Assembly (NCBI GenBank): GCA_963743285.1
Contig: CAVUPF010000012.1
Coordinates: forward strand, 62,001 to 126,000
DNA from: CAVUPF01 sp963743285
GTDB lineage: Bacteria > Actinomycetota > Thermoleophilia > Solirubrobacterales > 70-9
Direction: 5' to 3'
Length of the DNA stretch: 64,000 nucleotides
Each line of letters starts with the position of its first letter. The stretch's first letter is position 1. Shown here piece by piece: positions 43,811 to 53,411 of this stretch. Both the position numbers and the translations under genes were made by a program. The notes under the pieces were generated by a model, which worked only from the letters and a program-made list of their open reading frames with translations, was not told the origin of the DNA and did no database searches.

Positions 43811-44120
43811 GCGCTCCGCAGTAACTGCGAGTTGAGCCGTCAGGTGTAGGTGACCGTGTCAGCAGGGGAGTGTGGGCCTGAGTGGTTCCCACGGAACCGC
43901 CTTGGGCCCTCGCGGCGCCGACCTTGACGGCTTGGAGGCGATCTGACAGCACCGAGTGACACGGCCGGGCCGTGTTGGGGCGCGGGGACTGGCGGGCTCA
44001 CCCCGCCGGAAGCGGCAAGGCGTCGAGCGCTCGGCAGGCCGCGACCAACTGCTCGGCCCAAGGCCACTCACGGGCGAGGCGCAGGCGGGCACGGCGCCCC
44101 GAGCGCGCCAGCCGGCCGGC
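43811..44120. other. Intergenic stretch between intron 2 and IS1380
   Basis: No independent gene is convincing. The right part (43998-44120, minus strand) is the lost C-terminal region of the IS1380 transposase, still in frame after a TAG. The left part should hold the 3' exon of the gene cut by the intron and the end of the insertion sequence. I could not fix these boundaries. Confidence 0.4.
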
Positions 44121-45332
44121 CTAGTGCAAGAGCCGGTAGCGCAGGGTCTGGGGCTTGGCCTTGGCGAGCTCGCCGCTCAGCACGAGCGCCTTGGCGAAGC
44201 CGAGGATGTCCTGGGCGGCGAGCACCAGTTGCATCCAGACCTCGTTCATCGCGAAGCTGCGGAAGGGCAGCTTCGCCAGCCCCAGCGCTTTGCCGTCCTC
44301 GATCCGCTGCTCGACGTGCGCGTGAGCGCGGTGGGTGCGGTCGAGCTCGGCGACGTCCTCCCCGGTCTGGTCTGTCAGGAAGCATTGGTGGCGCCAGCCG
44401 TCGGTGTCGATCAGGCTGAGCTGGGCGCCGGGGTGGGCGCGCTCGCGGCGGCAGATCAGCCGCGAGCCCTGCGGCCAGGCGGAGAGGTCGAGGTGGCCGG
44501 TCAGCTCGGTGACGTAGGCCTCGCGCGGGCGAGTGGGGTGCTCGGCCACCGGCACGCCCTCCTGGGAGATCGCGCCTACCCAGGCGTCGTCGGGGAGACT
44601 GGCGATCGCCTCGCGCACCGGGGCACTGAGTTCGTGTCCAACCGAGAAGCGGATGTCGCCCTCGCGGCAGAAGTCGGCCAGCTCGTGCACGCAGGCGGCC
44701 GAGTCGCCGCGCACGAGGATCTCCCCGTCCATCGCGGAGGGCGGCAGCTGCTGCAGTGCCGCTTCGATCGCCGCCACCTGGTCGGCACCGGTGTTGGAGC
44801 CTGCGTTGCCGGGCCGCAGGACGCCGTCGAGCGCTGCGTCGGATCCCTCCAAGTAGCAGAGCATCGGGTGAAAGCCGAAGCCGCCTTTGTAATTGCCGGC
44901 GGCACCCTCCTTCTCGGAGTGGGCGCCAAGCAGGGTCGCGTCGACGTCGATGACCGTGCGCTCGGGGCCAGCTCCGAGGCAGAAGGCCCGCTCCCGAGCG
45001 GCTTTGCGGGCCGCCCTGATTCCCTCCAGCTCGGCCGGCCCGATCCGCTCGATCGCTCGGAAGGCGGTGGAGTCCGAGGCGACCTCGCCGAAGAGGTCGG
45101 GTTGGTTGCGCAGCGCCGCCAGGTCTGAGAGGTGCTCGCCGCCCTGGATCAGGGTGACGATCAGATCGCGCAGCACCTCGCCATCGGCGTGGGCGGAGCG
45201 CCGCCTTCGGGTCGGGGCGAGGGCCTCGGTGAGCGCTTCCGTCAGTCCAAGGCGATCGGCCAAGTTGGTGAGTAAGGGACCGTCGCGTAATAAGATGAAG
45301 GATTGATGGCCCGGGTGTAGAACCAGGGGCAC
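44121..45332 (-). CDS. IS1380-family transposase with premature stop
   Basis: The 403-residue DDE transposase has IDVDATLLGAHSEKEGAAGNYKGGFGFHPMLCYLE (first Asp), GEILVRGDSAACVHELADFC (second Asp), and THRAHAHVEQRIEDGKALGLAKLPFRSF (Glu region), all typical of IS1380. The frame ends at a TAG (44123-44121) after LRYRLLH. In the same frame it continues AGRLARSGRRARLRLAREWPW to a TGA at 43998, the normal family ending. The protein is thus short by about 40 residues. The GTG start abuts the divergent ISAzo13 gene. Confidence 0.85.
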   Translation of the reverse strand: MPLVLHPGHQSFILLRDGPLLTNLADRLGLTEALTEALAPTRRRRSAHADGEVLRDLIVTLIQGGEHLSDLAALRNQPDLFGEVASDSTAFRAIERIGPAELEGIRAARKAARERAFCLGAGPERTVIDVDATLLGAHSEKEGAAGNYKGGFGFHPMLCYLEGSDAALDGVLRPGNAGSNTGADQVAAIEAALQQLPPSAMDGEILVRGDSAACVHELADFCREGDIRFSVGHELSAPVREAIASLPDDAWVGAISQEGVPVAEHPTRPREAYVTELTGHLDLSAWPQGSRLICRRERAHPGAQLSLIDTDGWRHQCFLTDQTGEDVAELDRTHRAHAHVEQRIEDGKALGLAKLPFRSFAMNEVWMQLVLAAQDILGFAKALVLSGELAKAKPQTLRYRLLH

Positions 45333-46541
45333 ATGGGCGATGGCGAGGCAGCGATCACGGAGCGCTACCGGCTGATGGCGCCGCAGCTCAACGAGCGTCA
45401 GCGGCGGCGGTTCGCCGCGACGGAGGCGCGGATCTTCGGCTACGGCGGGATCGCCGCAGCGGCGCGGGCCTGTGGGCTGGCGGAGAACACCGTCCGCAAG
45501 GGTCTGGCAGAGCTCGGCGATCCCGAGCCGCTGGCGCCCGACCGGGTGCGAAGCAAGGGCGCCGGGCGAAAGCGCGCCGTGGAGAGCGACCCCAAGTTGC
45601 TCGACGACCTGCGCGCGCTTGCTGAGGGCGATGCGCGCGGCGATCCCGAGCGCGTATTGCTGTGGACGTCAAAGAGCCTGCGCAACCTCGCCGAGGAGCT
45701 CAGGGCGCAGGGCCATCGGGCGGGCAAGGACCTCGTCGCAAGGCTTCTGAAGAGCAGTCTCGGGTTCAGTCTGCAGGGCGCGCGCAAGACGCTTGAGGGC
45801 AAACAGCACCCCGACCGCGACGCCCAGTTCCGTCACATCAACGACACGGTCAGAGTGGCGATCGCTGCCGGACAGCCGGCGATCTCGATCGACACCAAGA
45901 AGAAGGAGCTGGTCGGCGAGTTCAAAAACGCGGGGCGAGAGTGGCATCCCGAGGGCGAGGCGCCGAAGGTCAACACCTATGACTTCCCGAGCATGGCCAA
46001 GGGCAAGGCGATCCCCTACGGGGTCTATGACATCGCCGATGACTCGGCGATGGTTTCGGTCGGGATCGACCGCGACACCGCCCAGTTCTCGGTCGCCGCG
46101 ATCCGCGCCTGGTGGGAGCAGCTCGGGCGGGCCCGCTACCCCGAGGCCGGAGAGCTGGTGATCACCGCCGACTGCGGCGGCTCAAACGGCAACCGCACCC
46201 GCCTCTGGAAGACCGAATTGCAAAAGCTGGCCGATGACACCGGCCTTGAGATCGTCGTCTGCCACTTCCCGCCCGGCACCTCGAAGTGGAACAAGATCGA
46301 GCACCGTCTGTTCAGCTTCATCTCCAAGAACTGGCGCGGCAGGCCGCTGGTCTCCTATGAGGTCATCGTCAATCTGATCGCCTCGACCACCACCCGCACC
46401 GGGCTCGACGTCTACGCCCGTCTCGACGAGGGCGAGTACCCCAAGGTCGAAGTCACCGACGCGCAGCTCGCGGCCGTCAATCTCACCCGCGACGAGTTCC
46501 ATCCGGAGTGGAACTACAGCATCCGACCATCAGTTAATTGA
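45333..46541 (+). CDS. ISAzo13-family transposase
   Basis: The 402-residue protein is a DDE transposase of the ISAzo13 type. It has an N-terminal helix-turn-helix (GGIAAAARACGLAENTVRKGLAEL), QGARKTLEGKQHPDRDAQFRHI, ISIDTKKKELVGEFKN (first Asp), ITADCGGSNGNRTRLWK (second Asp) and CHFPPGTSKWNKIEHRLFSFI (Glu). It is full length. ATG 45333 directly abuts the divergent IS1380 start; ATG 45375 (MAPQLNERQ) may be the true start. Confidence 0.88.
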   Translation: MGDGEAAITERYRLMAPQLNERQRRRFAATEARIFGYGGIAAAARACGLAENTVRKGLAELGDPEPLAPDRVRSKGAGRKRAVESDPKLLDDLRALAEGDARGDPERVLLWTSKSLRNLAEELRAQGHRAGKDLVARLLKSSLGFSLQGARKTLEGKQHPDRDAQFRHINDTVRVAIAAGQPAISIDTKKKELVGEFKNAGREWHPEGEAPKVNTYDFPSMAKGKAIPYGVYDIADDSAMVSVGIDRDTAQFSVAAIRAWWEQLGRARYPEAGELVITADCGGSNGNRTRLWKTELQKLADDTGLEIVVCHFPPGTSKWNKIEHRLFSFISKNWRGRPLVSYEVIVNLIASTTTRTGLDVYARLDEGEYPKVEVTDAQLAAVNLTRDEFHPEWNYSIRPSVN

Positions 46542-47369
46542 TCGACGCTTCCTAAGAGAGCGCCGGCGTGCGAGCAGAATCCCTCGCCGTCCGCTGTCAT
46601 CTCTACGGTTTCAATCACTCCGTTTCGATTCACCTTCAAGGTGAAGCCTCCTGAGCTGGGAAATGGGTCTCGACAACCGCATTTTCCCCGCTCAGGAGGC
46701 GGAATCTTGCCGCTCAGGCTGGTTCAGACGAGGGCGCTTGGCGCAAGATCTGGGCTAGCACGTAAGCGAAAGCGCCAGGCGGTTCCCGTCCTTCCGCCCG
46801 CGTGCTACTGCATACGCTGCGCGACAGGCACCCTCAGCAAAAGGCCGTCCCGCGCCCATAAGTACAGCGCCTACTCCCGCCGTACCACCGCCGTCTTCCC
46901 CGCCTATTGGTCATACGGGCAGCTGGTGTATCTCACGCTGGAAATCGCCCCGAATGAGGATTCGCGTCCGTTTGAGCCGGTGTTCTTACGAGGTCTCGCA
47001 GAGGGGTTTGGAGCGCCGATACCCAAGTCGGCCTACTTTTGAAGCCAACCTGCACGCCGACTGAATAGAGAAGCACGAAGTCATATTCTGGTGTCACTTC
47101 GCCGATATGGACCTCGGATCGCGTTGGGCGTTTTGCTTGATCGCCTGCCATACAAGCGTCTGTCGAGGGGCGGCAGAATCAGCCCCTTTGGCTTTCTAGA
47201 GCCGATCACGACCGCTGAGCCGAACGCGTTGCGGGGGCCGCCGGTTGACCCCACCCCTGGTTTTCTCGTCTCTGGGATTGGAAGGGTCAGTGACGTCGCC
47301 CAACGCAAGCTTTGGCTCGCTGAGCCCGCATATCTCAAGCGGCTCGTTTCCCCAGTCGATGTCCACAAC
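46542..47369. other. Intergenic region with inverted repeat
   Basis: I see no credible gene; the open frames are short and lack protein-like composition. The region holds an inverted repeat, GCCTCCTGAGC at 46646-46656 with its complement at 46690-46700. The pairing extends imperfectly to about 20 bp per arm, with a 15-base loop. A frame starting at 47091 reaches the next gene in phase, but its first 90 residues do not look real. Confidence 0.5.
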
Positions 47370-49421
47370 ATGGAGCCGATGCCTATTGCCTCGGTGCTGC
47401 CGCGAACGCGGATTCTCCTCGTCGCGTGGCTCGGGCTACTGTCGATCCTGCTCGTCGCATACGCCGCGGTCACGCTCGGCTCGCTCGGAGGCTCCACCCT
47501 CCAGGACGCCTTCGGTCGCTGGGTCTACGACCTCGTCGTGATCGGCGCCGCAGTTGTCGTCCTTGTCCGGTCGCTGTCGGTGCCGGCCGAGCGAGGGGCA
47601 TGGCTGGCCCTCGGGGTTGGCCTGCTGCTCTGGGGTCTTGGGCAGACCTACTACTCGGTGTTCCTCTACTACGCGAAGCCGGCGCCGTTCCCCTCACCGG
47701 CTGATGCGTTCTTCCTTGCCTTCTATCCGGCCAGCTACGTCGCCCTGGTGCTCCTGCTGCGGGCGCGCGTATCGAACATGGAGCCCCTCGCCTGGGTCGA
47801 CGGGCTGATCGGAGCGCTCGCGGTCGCAGCCGTCGCCGCAGCGCTCATCTTTCCGCCTGTTCTCGAAGCGCTTGGTGGGCACCCCTTTGGCGTCGCCGTC
47901 AGCCTTGCCTACCCCTGCGCCGACTTGGTATTGCTCGGCCTCCTCACCGGAGCATTTGCGGCATCCGGGTGGCGAGCCGAGGGTACCTGGATCCTGATCG
48001 CCGTCGCGCTCCTTCTCTTCTGCGCCTCCGATGTCGTGTATCTCTCGGTCGGGGGTCAGTCGACCGAGGCCCTGAACCTGGCCAGTGTCGGCTGGCCGCT
48101 CGCCTTCCTGCTGCTCGCTGTGGCCGCGTGGCTCCCGGGTGCAGCGGTGCGTGCCGTGCCGGAGCGCGGCGGAAGACGGCGCATCGCGCTGCCGATCGCC
48201 CTGGCCTCGGCCGTGGTGTTCTTGCTCGCGCTCGGCACCTTTGTGCCGATTGGCGGCGCTGCGGTGGGCCTCGCGGCTGCCTGCCTGATCGCCGTGCTTG
48301 CGCGCCTGGCGATCACCTTTAACCAGAACTCCCAGATGCTCGCCCAAAGCCATCACGAAGCGACCACCGATCCACTCACCGGCCTCGGCAACAGACGCAG
48401 GCTGACGGAGGACCTGGAGAGCGCAATGGCGCTGAGACCCCCGCAAGACAGGGTCCTCGCGATCTTCGACCTCGACGGCTTCAAGGCCTACAACGACAGC
48501 TTCGGCCACCCGGCGGGAGATGCTCTCCTACGCCGACTCTGCATGAAGTTGGAGGTCGCGGTAAGGCCTTTCGGTGACGGATACCGGTTGGGTGGCGATG
48601 AGTTCTGCCTACTCGCCTCGACCCGATCGCTGAAAGCCGAGGCGATCTGCCTCGCCGCCGAGGCCGCACTTTCGGAGAGCGGAAGCGGATTCTCGATCGG
48701 CGCCTCCTGGGGAATGGTGCAGCTCCCCTGCGAAGTTGCGACGCCCTCAGAGGCCCTGCACCTCGCCGACCGGCGGATGTATGCGCAAAAGGGTCGGCAG
48801 ACGGACTCCGCTAGCAGTCAGACCCGTGGTGTTTTGCTCCGGGTGCTGCACGAGCGCGAGCCGGAACTGGACCGCCACCTTGACGGTGTGGTCCGTATAG
48901 CAGCCGCCATGGGTAGGGCGTTGAAGCTCGACGCAGAGGAGCGCGATGTCTTGGTCAGGGCGGCCGAGCTGCACGACATCGGCATGGTGGCGATCCCCGA
49001 TGAGATCCTCCACAAGCGGGGTTCGCTGAGCGACGCCGAGTGGGCGCTGATGCGAAAGCACACGATGATCGGTGAGCGCGTTCTTGGCGCCGCGCCGGCG
49101 ATGAGACAGGTGGCGAAGATCGTGCGGGCAACGCACGAGCACTGGAACGGCGGCGGCTACCCGGACGGCCTGGCGGGTGAGGAGATCACGCTTTGGGCAC
49201 GGATAATCCTGATCTGCGATGCCTACAACGCGATGACCGAGGGGCGGCCCTACAGAAAGCCGATGAGCGCCCGGGAGGCGATCGAGACGCTGCGCGAGGC
49301 ATCCGGTACCCAGTTCGACCCCGAGCTGGTAGACCTCTTCACGAAGCGCGTCGAGCCCAATCTGGTCACTTCGCCGGGGTCGACTGTGCTTTCGCAGACA
49401 CTCGACGAGCTTGGCCGTTGA
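47370..49421 (+). CDS. Membrane GGDEF/HD-GYP cyclic-di-GMP enzyme
   Basis: The 683-residue protein starts at MEPMPIASVLPRT. Eight or nine membrane helices (about 12-320) form a sensory region. A GGDEF domain (about 335-490) has the intact YRLGGDEFCLL motif for cyclic-di-GMP synthesis. An HD-GYP phosphodiesterase domain (about 510-670) has ELHDIGMVAIPD, MRKHTMIGERVL, THEHWNGGGYPDGL and ICDAYNAMT. It could both make and degrade the signal. The gene is chromosomal in character and stands alone. Confidence 0.88.
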   Translation: MEPMPIASVLPRTRILLVAWLGLLSILLVAYAAVTLGSLGGSTLQDAFGRWVYDLVVIGAAVVVLVRSLSVPAERGAWLALGVGLLLWGLGQTYYSVFLYYAKPAPFPSPADAFFLAFYPASYVALVLLLRARVSNMEPLAWVDGLIGALAVAAVAAALIFPPVLEALGGHPFGVAVSLAYPCADLVLLGLLTGAFAASGWRAEGTWILIAVALLLFCASDVVYLSVGGQSTEALNLASVGWPLAFLLLAVAAWLPGAAVRAVPERGGRRRIALPIALASAVVFLLALGTFVPIGGAAVGLAAACLIAVLARLAITFNQNSQMLAQSHHEATTDPLTGLGNRRRLTEDLESAMALRPPQDRVLAIFDLDGFKAYNDSFGHPAGDALLRRLCMKLEVAVRPFGDGYRLGGDEFCLLASTRSLKAEAICLAAEAALSESGSGFSIGASWGMVQLPCEVATPSEALHLADRRMYAQKGRQTDSASSQTRGVLLRVLHEREPELDRHLDGVVRIAAAMGRALKLDAEERDVLVRAAELHDIGMVAIPDEILHKRGSLSDAEWALMRKHTMIGERVLGAAPAMRQVAKIVRATHEHWNGGGYPDGLAGEEITLWARIILICDAYNAMTEGRPYRKPMSAREAIETLREASGTQFDPELVDLFTKRVEPNLVTSPGSTVLSQTLDELGR

Positions 49422-49516
49422 AGGACCAAACACTTGACCTTCAGGTCCCAACGCTCGCGCTCAGCGAGTCCTGACTGGCGGATTCTGCTGGCGGGAAGCC
49501 ATAATGAGGATCCCAA

Positions 49517-49589
49517 GGGCGGTTAGCTCAGTTGGGAGAGCACCAGCTCGACAAGCTGGGGGTCACTGGTTCGAGCCCAGTACCGCCCA
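49517..49589 (+). tRNA. tRNA-Val (GAC)
   Basis: The cloverleaf is complete: acceptor GGGCGGT/ACCGCCC, D-arm GCTCAGTTGGGAGAGC, anticodon stem CCAGC/GCTGG, T-arm ACTGG-TTCGAGC-CCAGT, discriminator A. The anticodon loop reads TCGACAA. This gives anticodon GAC but puts C rather than the near-universal U at position 33. No CCA is encoded. Tandem GGGTACCA repeats lie 73 bases downstream. Confidence 0.88.
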
Positions 49590-49661
49590 TCGCCGGAAAG
49601 CCAGTGTTCATGCGGATTTTGTACACGTGAGCCACCCTCGACTTGCCCCCGGTCCCGGCAT

Positions 49662-49683
49662 GGGTACCACATTTGGGTACCAG
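49662..49683. repeat. Direct repeat downstream of tRNA-Val
   Basis: GGGTACCAC (49662-49670) and GGGTACCAG (49675-49683) are 13 bases apart. The placement matches integrase arm-site repeats beside tRNA genes, but no integrase gene is present here. Confidence 0.5.
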
Positions 49684-49739
49684 AACGCGGGCGTGAGTCC
49701 GGCTACCTCGCTCGCTGAATTGTCTAGACCGCTTGTGCA

Positions 49740-50051
49740 TTGAACGACTTCGGTTTCCTGCTCGCGGTCCCAGCGGCGCTGGTGGCGGCGGCCTTCTTCG
49801 CGGCGATCGCGAAGCTTTCAGTCAAGACGGGTGCCCTGCCAGGCTGGCTCAGCGGGCTGGCCGTGCTCGCCGCGATCACCAGCGCCTTCCCGGTAGGAGG
49901 TTTCTTCAGCGACAGCGGCGTGTTTAACGCCGGCAACGGCGCACTGGGTTTCTACGTGCCCTTCATCAGCTTCCTGCTGTGGATCCTGCTTGCGAGCATC
50001 GTGCTCACAGCGCGCGCCGGCGTCGAGGCGCCCGCGAGTGCAGGCGGTTGA
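49740..50051 (+). CDS. Membrane protein, probably 5'-truncated
   Basis: The 103-residue frame begins at a TTG only 13 bases after an in-frame TAG and has no ribosome binding site. It has three hydrophobic helices (about 5-23, 36-52 and 71-92) and reads like the C-terminal half of a polytopic protein. The DNA just upstream looks like an attachment region of a mobile element, so the 5' end was probably lost by integration or excision. Confidence 0.5.
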   Translation: MNDFGFLLAVPAALVAAAFFAAIAKLSVKTGALPGWLSGLAVLAAITSAFPVGGFFSDSGVFNAGNGALGFYVPFISFLLWILLASIVLTARAGVEAPASAGG

Positions 50052-50260
50052 TTCGGCGCTGAACGGTGCTAGGGAATGCCGGTCGCGTAATGGAGAAGAA
50101 GCGATCGATCTGCGCTACCCCCTTCGCAGGGTAAGCAGGCGCCAATGGCAGCGGCAACTCCGGCGGCGCAGGCTCGACCCGGCCGAAGAATCCCACCCCA
50201 CACACCCCAACTCCTCCATACTTTGGCTGGGATTGACGCGGTGGGCGTGCCAGACCAGGC

Positions 50261-51055
50261 TTACTTCGGCTTTCTGCCCCAGGCTGCTACCAAGCTGCTG
50301 CAGGTGAGGAAAGTTCCCGGCTGGCCGAAATAGTCTTCTAACCTGGTGACGTTCGCATCCGTCAGGATGCCGGCAGCGGCCAATTTGGGGGCGGACTCTA
50401 GTGTTGTCGCTCGTGCAAGCTCATACTCGGGCTCGCCTGGACCACTGACTGGGGTGTCGATCCTGGTACCGAGCAGCGAAAGTCCACACCCTGAGAGCAG
50501 CGCCGGCAGGCTACGTCCGAACTGGGCGTCGAAGATTCCTGCTTCCTTCATCGTGTCGAACGTCCGGTGTGCGATCTCGCTCATCTCCAGGGAGTCTGGA
50601 TGTCCACCGTAGTGAAAGAGACCAAAGTCGGGCTCCTCGGCGAGGAGCAGGCCCCCCGGTTTCAGGGCCGCGGACAGTTTGGTGAGTGTTTCAGCGGGGT
50701 CTGGCAGGTGCATCAGCAGCGCTCGGCAATGCACCAAGTCATAGGCTTCGGCCTCGATCTCATCTTCACGGATGTCCAGTGCCCGCACCTCGACGTCTTC
50801 AGGCATATCGGTCAGGAAGCGTAAATCGATGTCGGCGGCTGTGACCGAGCCCCCCGGGCTGACCTGCTCCGCGAGCCAGCGGGCAATTGAACCTCGTCCA
50901 GCGCCGACCTCGAGGCAGCGCCAGCCAGGCCCAACTCCGAGCTCCTCGAGCTGGCGCATGGTCCCGGGATCGCGGGAGGACTCGAGCAGCCCCAGCCGAT
51001 CGGACTCCGTCTCCATGTTGTTGTCGGAATTGATGTACCCGCTGTCATGCGTCAT
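50261..51055 (-). CDS. Class I SAM-dependent methyltransferase
   Basis: The 264-residue protein has motif I CLEVGAGRGSIARWLAE (about 47-63), the acidic end of strand 2 (VTAADID), motif II/post-I (VEVRALDIREDEIEAEAYDLVHCRALLMHLPDP) and motif III (LKPGGLLLAEEPDF). This is a typical Rossmann-fold methyltransferase. The C-terminal 110 residues form a lid or dimer domain. The substrate cannot be told; a small molecule is likely. It is monocistronic and divergent from the DUF378 gene. Confidence 0.85.
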   Translation of the reverse strand: MTHDSGYINSDNNMETESDRLGLLESSRDPGTMRQLEELGVGPGWRCLEVGAGRGSIARWLAEQVSPGGSVTAADIDLRFLTDMPEDVEVRALDIREDEIEAEAYDLVHCRALLMHLPDPAETLTKLSAALKPGGLLLAEEPDFGLFHYGGHPDSLEMSEIAHRTFDTMKEAGIFDAQFGRSLPALLSGCGLSLLGTRIDTPVSGPGEPEYELARATTLESAPKLAAAGILTDANVTRLEDYFGQPGTFLTCSSLVAAWGRKPK

Positions 51056-51286
51056 AACCCACTCCGTTCGCGGCTCTATGTTTAATTGCGTCGGGCATTA
51101 TCGGCTTTCTGGAGGGCCTCGCGCATCGAGATAGCTTGAACTCTCGGCTGATTGTCGTCTCGTCCCTGCCGGGGATTGGCCCACCTGTCCCTAGTCGGCG
51201 CCGCCCCGCCCAAGCTGGCGGTAACCAGCGCCGCGCTCGGGTGTTTGTTAGTCGTAACTATCCGCACTATCTTCAAGGAGAAAGAG

Positions 51287-51520
51287 ATGGAGATGCTCAA
51301 GCGGTTTGAGCCGATCGCGCTCCTCATAATCGTGCTCGGCGCCCTCAATTGGGGCATGGTCGGGTTGTTCAACACGAACGTGCTCTCGGATGTATTCGGC
51401 GGCGGCACGCTGACTGACGTCGTCTACACGGTCGTCGGGGTATGCGGTCTCCTTTATGTCCCCCAAGTGCTGGAGAACATGCACCTCAGCGACCACTTGT
51501 CACACCCGCGCGGTATCTGA
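51287..51520 (+). CDS. DUF378 small membrane protein
   Basis: The 77-residue protein starts MEMLKRFEPIALLIIVLGALNWGMVGLFNTNVLSDVFGG, followed by a second helix (VVYTVVGVCGLLYVPQVL). This is the two-helix DUF378 family with its NWG motif. AAGGAG lies 6 bases before ATG 51287; a second ATG two codons later is less well spaced. Function unknown; it is often associated with stress or envelope genes. Confidence 0.85.
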   Translation: MEMLKRFEPIALLIIVLGALNWGMVGLFNTNVLSDVFGGGTLTDVVYTVVGVCGLLYVPQVLENMHLSDHLSHPRGI

Positions 51521-51629
51521 GTAAAGAGATATCGCGAGTGCAGACCGGCCCAGATGGGCCGGTCTGTCGTAGAGACACTCTCGCGCCGCTGACCCAGCCA
51601 CGACCGGGTAGCCAGCTAGCCTCGTCGCC

Positions 51630-53162
51630 ATGCCGGTCTCCTCAAAGAGGCGCCCCGTCTCCGGTCGCCTCGCCTGCATCGCCCTGATCGCGGCGAGCGC
51701 CTGGGCGCTCACGGCGACGAGCGAGCGCCTCGCCGCCGACAGCATCTACTGGGCCAACGAGTACAGCCCGATCTCTCACGCCAACCTCGACGGCTCGGGC
51801 GGGGCTGACCTCTCCATCTCCGGCCCGGCCGCAGAAGAGCTCGAGGGAATCGCGATCGACCCCGCCGTCGGAAAGATCTACTGGGCCAACTGGAACAAAG
51901 ACGTCATCGCCTCGGCAAGCCTCGCCGGCGGCGCGGCCACGGAACTCAAAACCGCGGGCGCCACGGTGGATCTTTCCCGAGGGCAGTCGCGATCGACCCC
52001 GCCGCCGGCAAGGTCTACTGGACCAACTACGACGGGGGCACCGGTGGAAAAGGGGCGATCTCCTACGCCAACCTCGACGGCTCAGGCGACGCCGGCGATC
52101 TCAACACGACCGGTGCCACGGTGGAAGAGCCCTGGGCGCTCGCCATAGACCCGGCCAGCGGGAGGATCTACTGGTCCAACCAGGCGGCGAACGGGTCGAT
52201 CTCCTATGCCAACCTGAACGGAACCGGCGGTGGCAATCTCGCGACCACGGGAGCGACCATGGAAGGGCCCGAGGGCATCGCGATCGAACCGGTGACGGGG
52301 AAGATCTACTGGGCCAACTACGAAGGGGGCAGGCAAAGAAGGATCGTCCATCTCCTACGCCAACCTCGACGGCTCAGGCGGCGGCAATCTCAAAGTCCTC
52401 GGCGCCGCGGTGGAAGACCCGAACGGCGTCGCGATCGACCCGGTGGCTGGGAAGATCTACTGGGCAAACCGCAACGAAGGAGCGGAATCGATCTCCTACG
52501 CCAACCTAGACGGCTCAGGCGGCAGCGCCCTCAACCTCACCGGGGCCGCGGTGGAACATCTTGGCCTTCTCGCCCTCCTGAAAGCGCCAAGCCCGACGGG
52601 CGCCCCGCTCCTGAGCGGCAACCCGACCCCCGGGTCGGTCCTTTCCTGCTCGCAGGGAGGCTGGGCCACCGATGCGCTCTCCTCACAGCTCTACCAGGCC
52701 CCGCAGAGCTTACGCCTATCAGTGGTCAGAGAACGGCCAGCCGATCGCCGCTGCGACGACGACCACCTTCGCTGCGAGCCAGCCCGGCAGCTACACCTGC
52801 ACGGTCACCGCCACCAACGCCGCCGGCTCGACCTCCCAGACCAGTGCTGCTTTGGTTATCTCGACGCTCAAGCTGACCAAGGTCAAGCTGAATAAGCGCA
52901 AGGGCACAGCCATCATCTACTCGCCGAGGTTTCGGGACCCGGCGCCCTGACCCTGACCGGCAAGGGCCTCGTCAAGCAAAAGGGAACGTCGCACGCGCTC
53001 GGCGTCGTCAAGCTCGCCGTCAAGGCCAAGGGCAAGGCGAAGAAGCTCCTCGCCAAGAAGGGCAAGGCCACGGCGAGGGCAAAGGTCACGTTCATGCCTC
53101 AAGGCGGAACGGCCCTCAGCGCGACGAAATCGATCACGCTCACGAAACGCGTACGCCACTAG
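51630..53162 (+). pseudogene. Exported YWTD-repeat protein, four frameshifts
   Basis: A signal peptide (ACIALIAASAWALTATSERLAA) precedes at least five copies of an approximately 42-residue unit, AIDP-x-x-GKIYWAN...ISYANLDGSGGG, which builds a beta-propeller. An Ig-like segment (YQWSENGQPIAAATTTT...SYTCTVTATNAAG) and a basic C-terminal domain (LTGKGLVKQKGT...TKRVRH) follow. The sense changes frame near 51980, 52328, 52707 and 52922 (two losses, two gains). The family is intact elsewhere in Thermoleophilia, so this is decay or assembly error. Confidence 0.75.
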
Positions 53163-53411
53163 GCACGGCGAGTTTGAGTCGGCGAGACGGCTCGCTGTAT
53201 CCTCCTGCTCGCCGATAGGCAAGCGGCGCGGCGTGAACCGCCCCCGCCCCCAGGTGCCCGCTGAGGCCGAAGAACCGGCGCGGGGGGAGAGGGGGAGCCA
53301 CCGGCCCGCGCCGCCGTCCCCGCCAGAATCGACCCGGCGCCGCGCAACTTCCGCAGAGTCGGCCGGTCCGCTTCCTACGCTTCCCGCAGGTCCCTCAGCC
53401 TCGGTAGGTCT

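Noticed and set aside
49528..49740. Small protein on the minus strand containing GGTGLEPVTPSLS
   Set aside because: This is the antisense translation of tRNA-Val, a common false gene.
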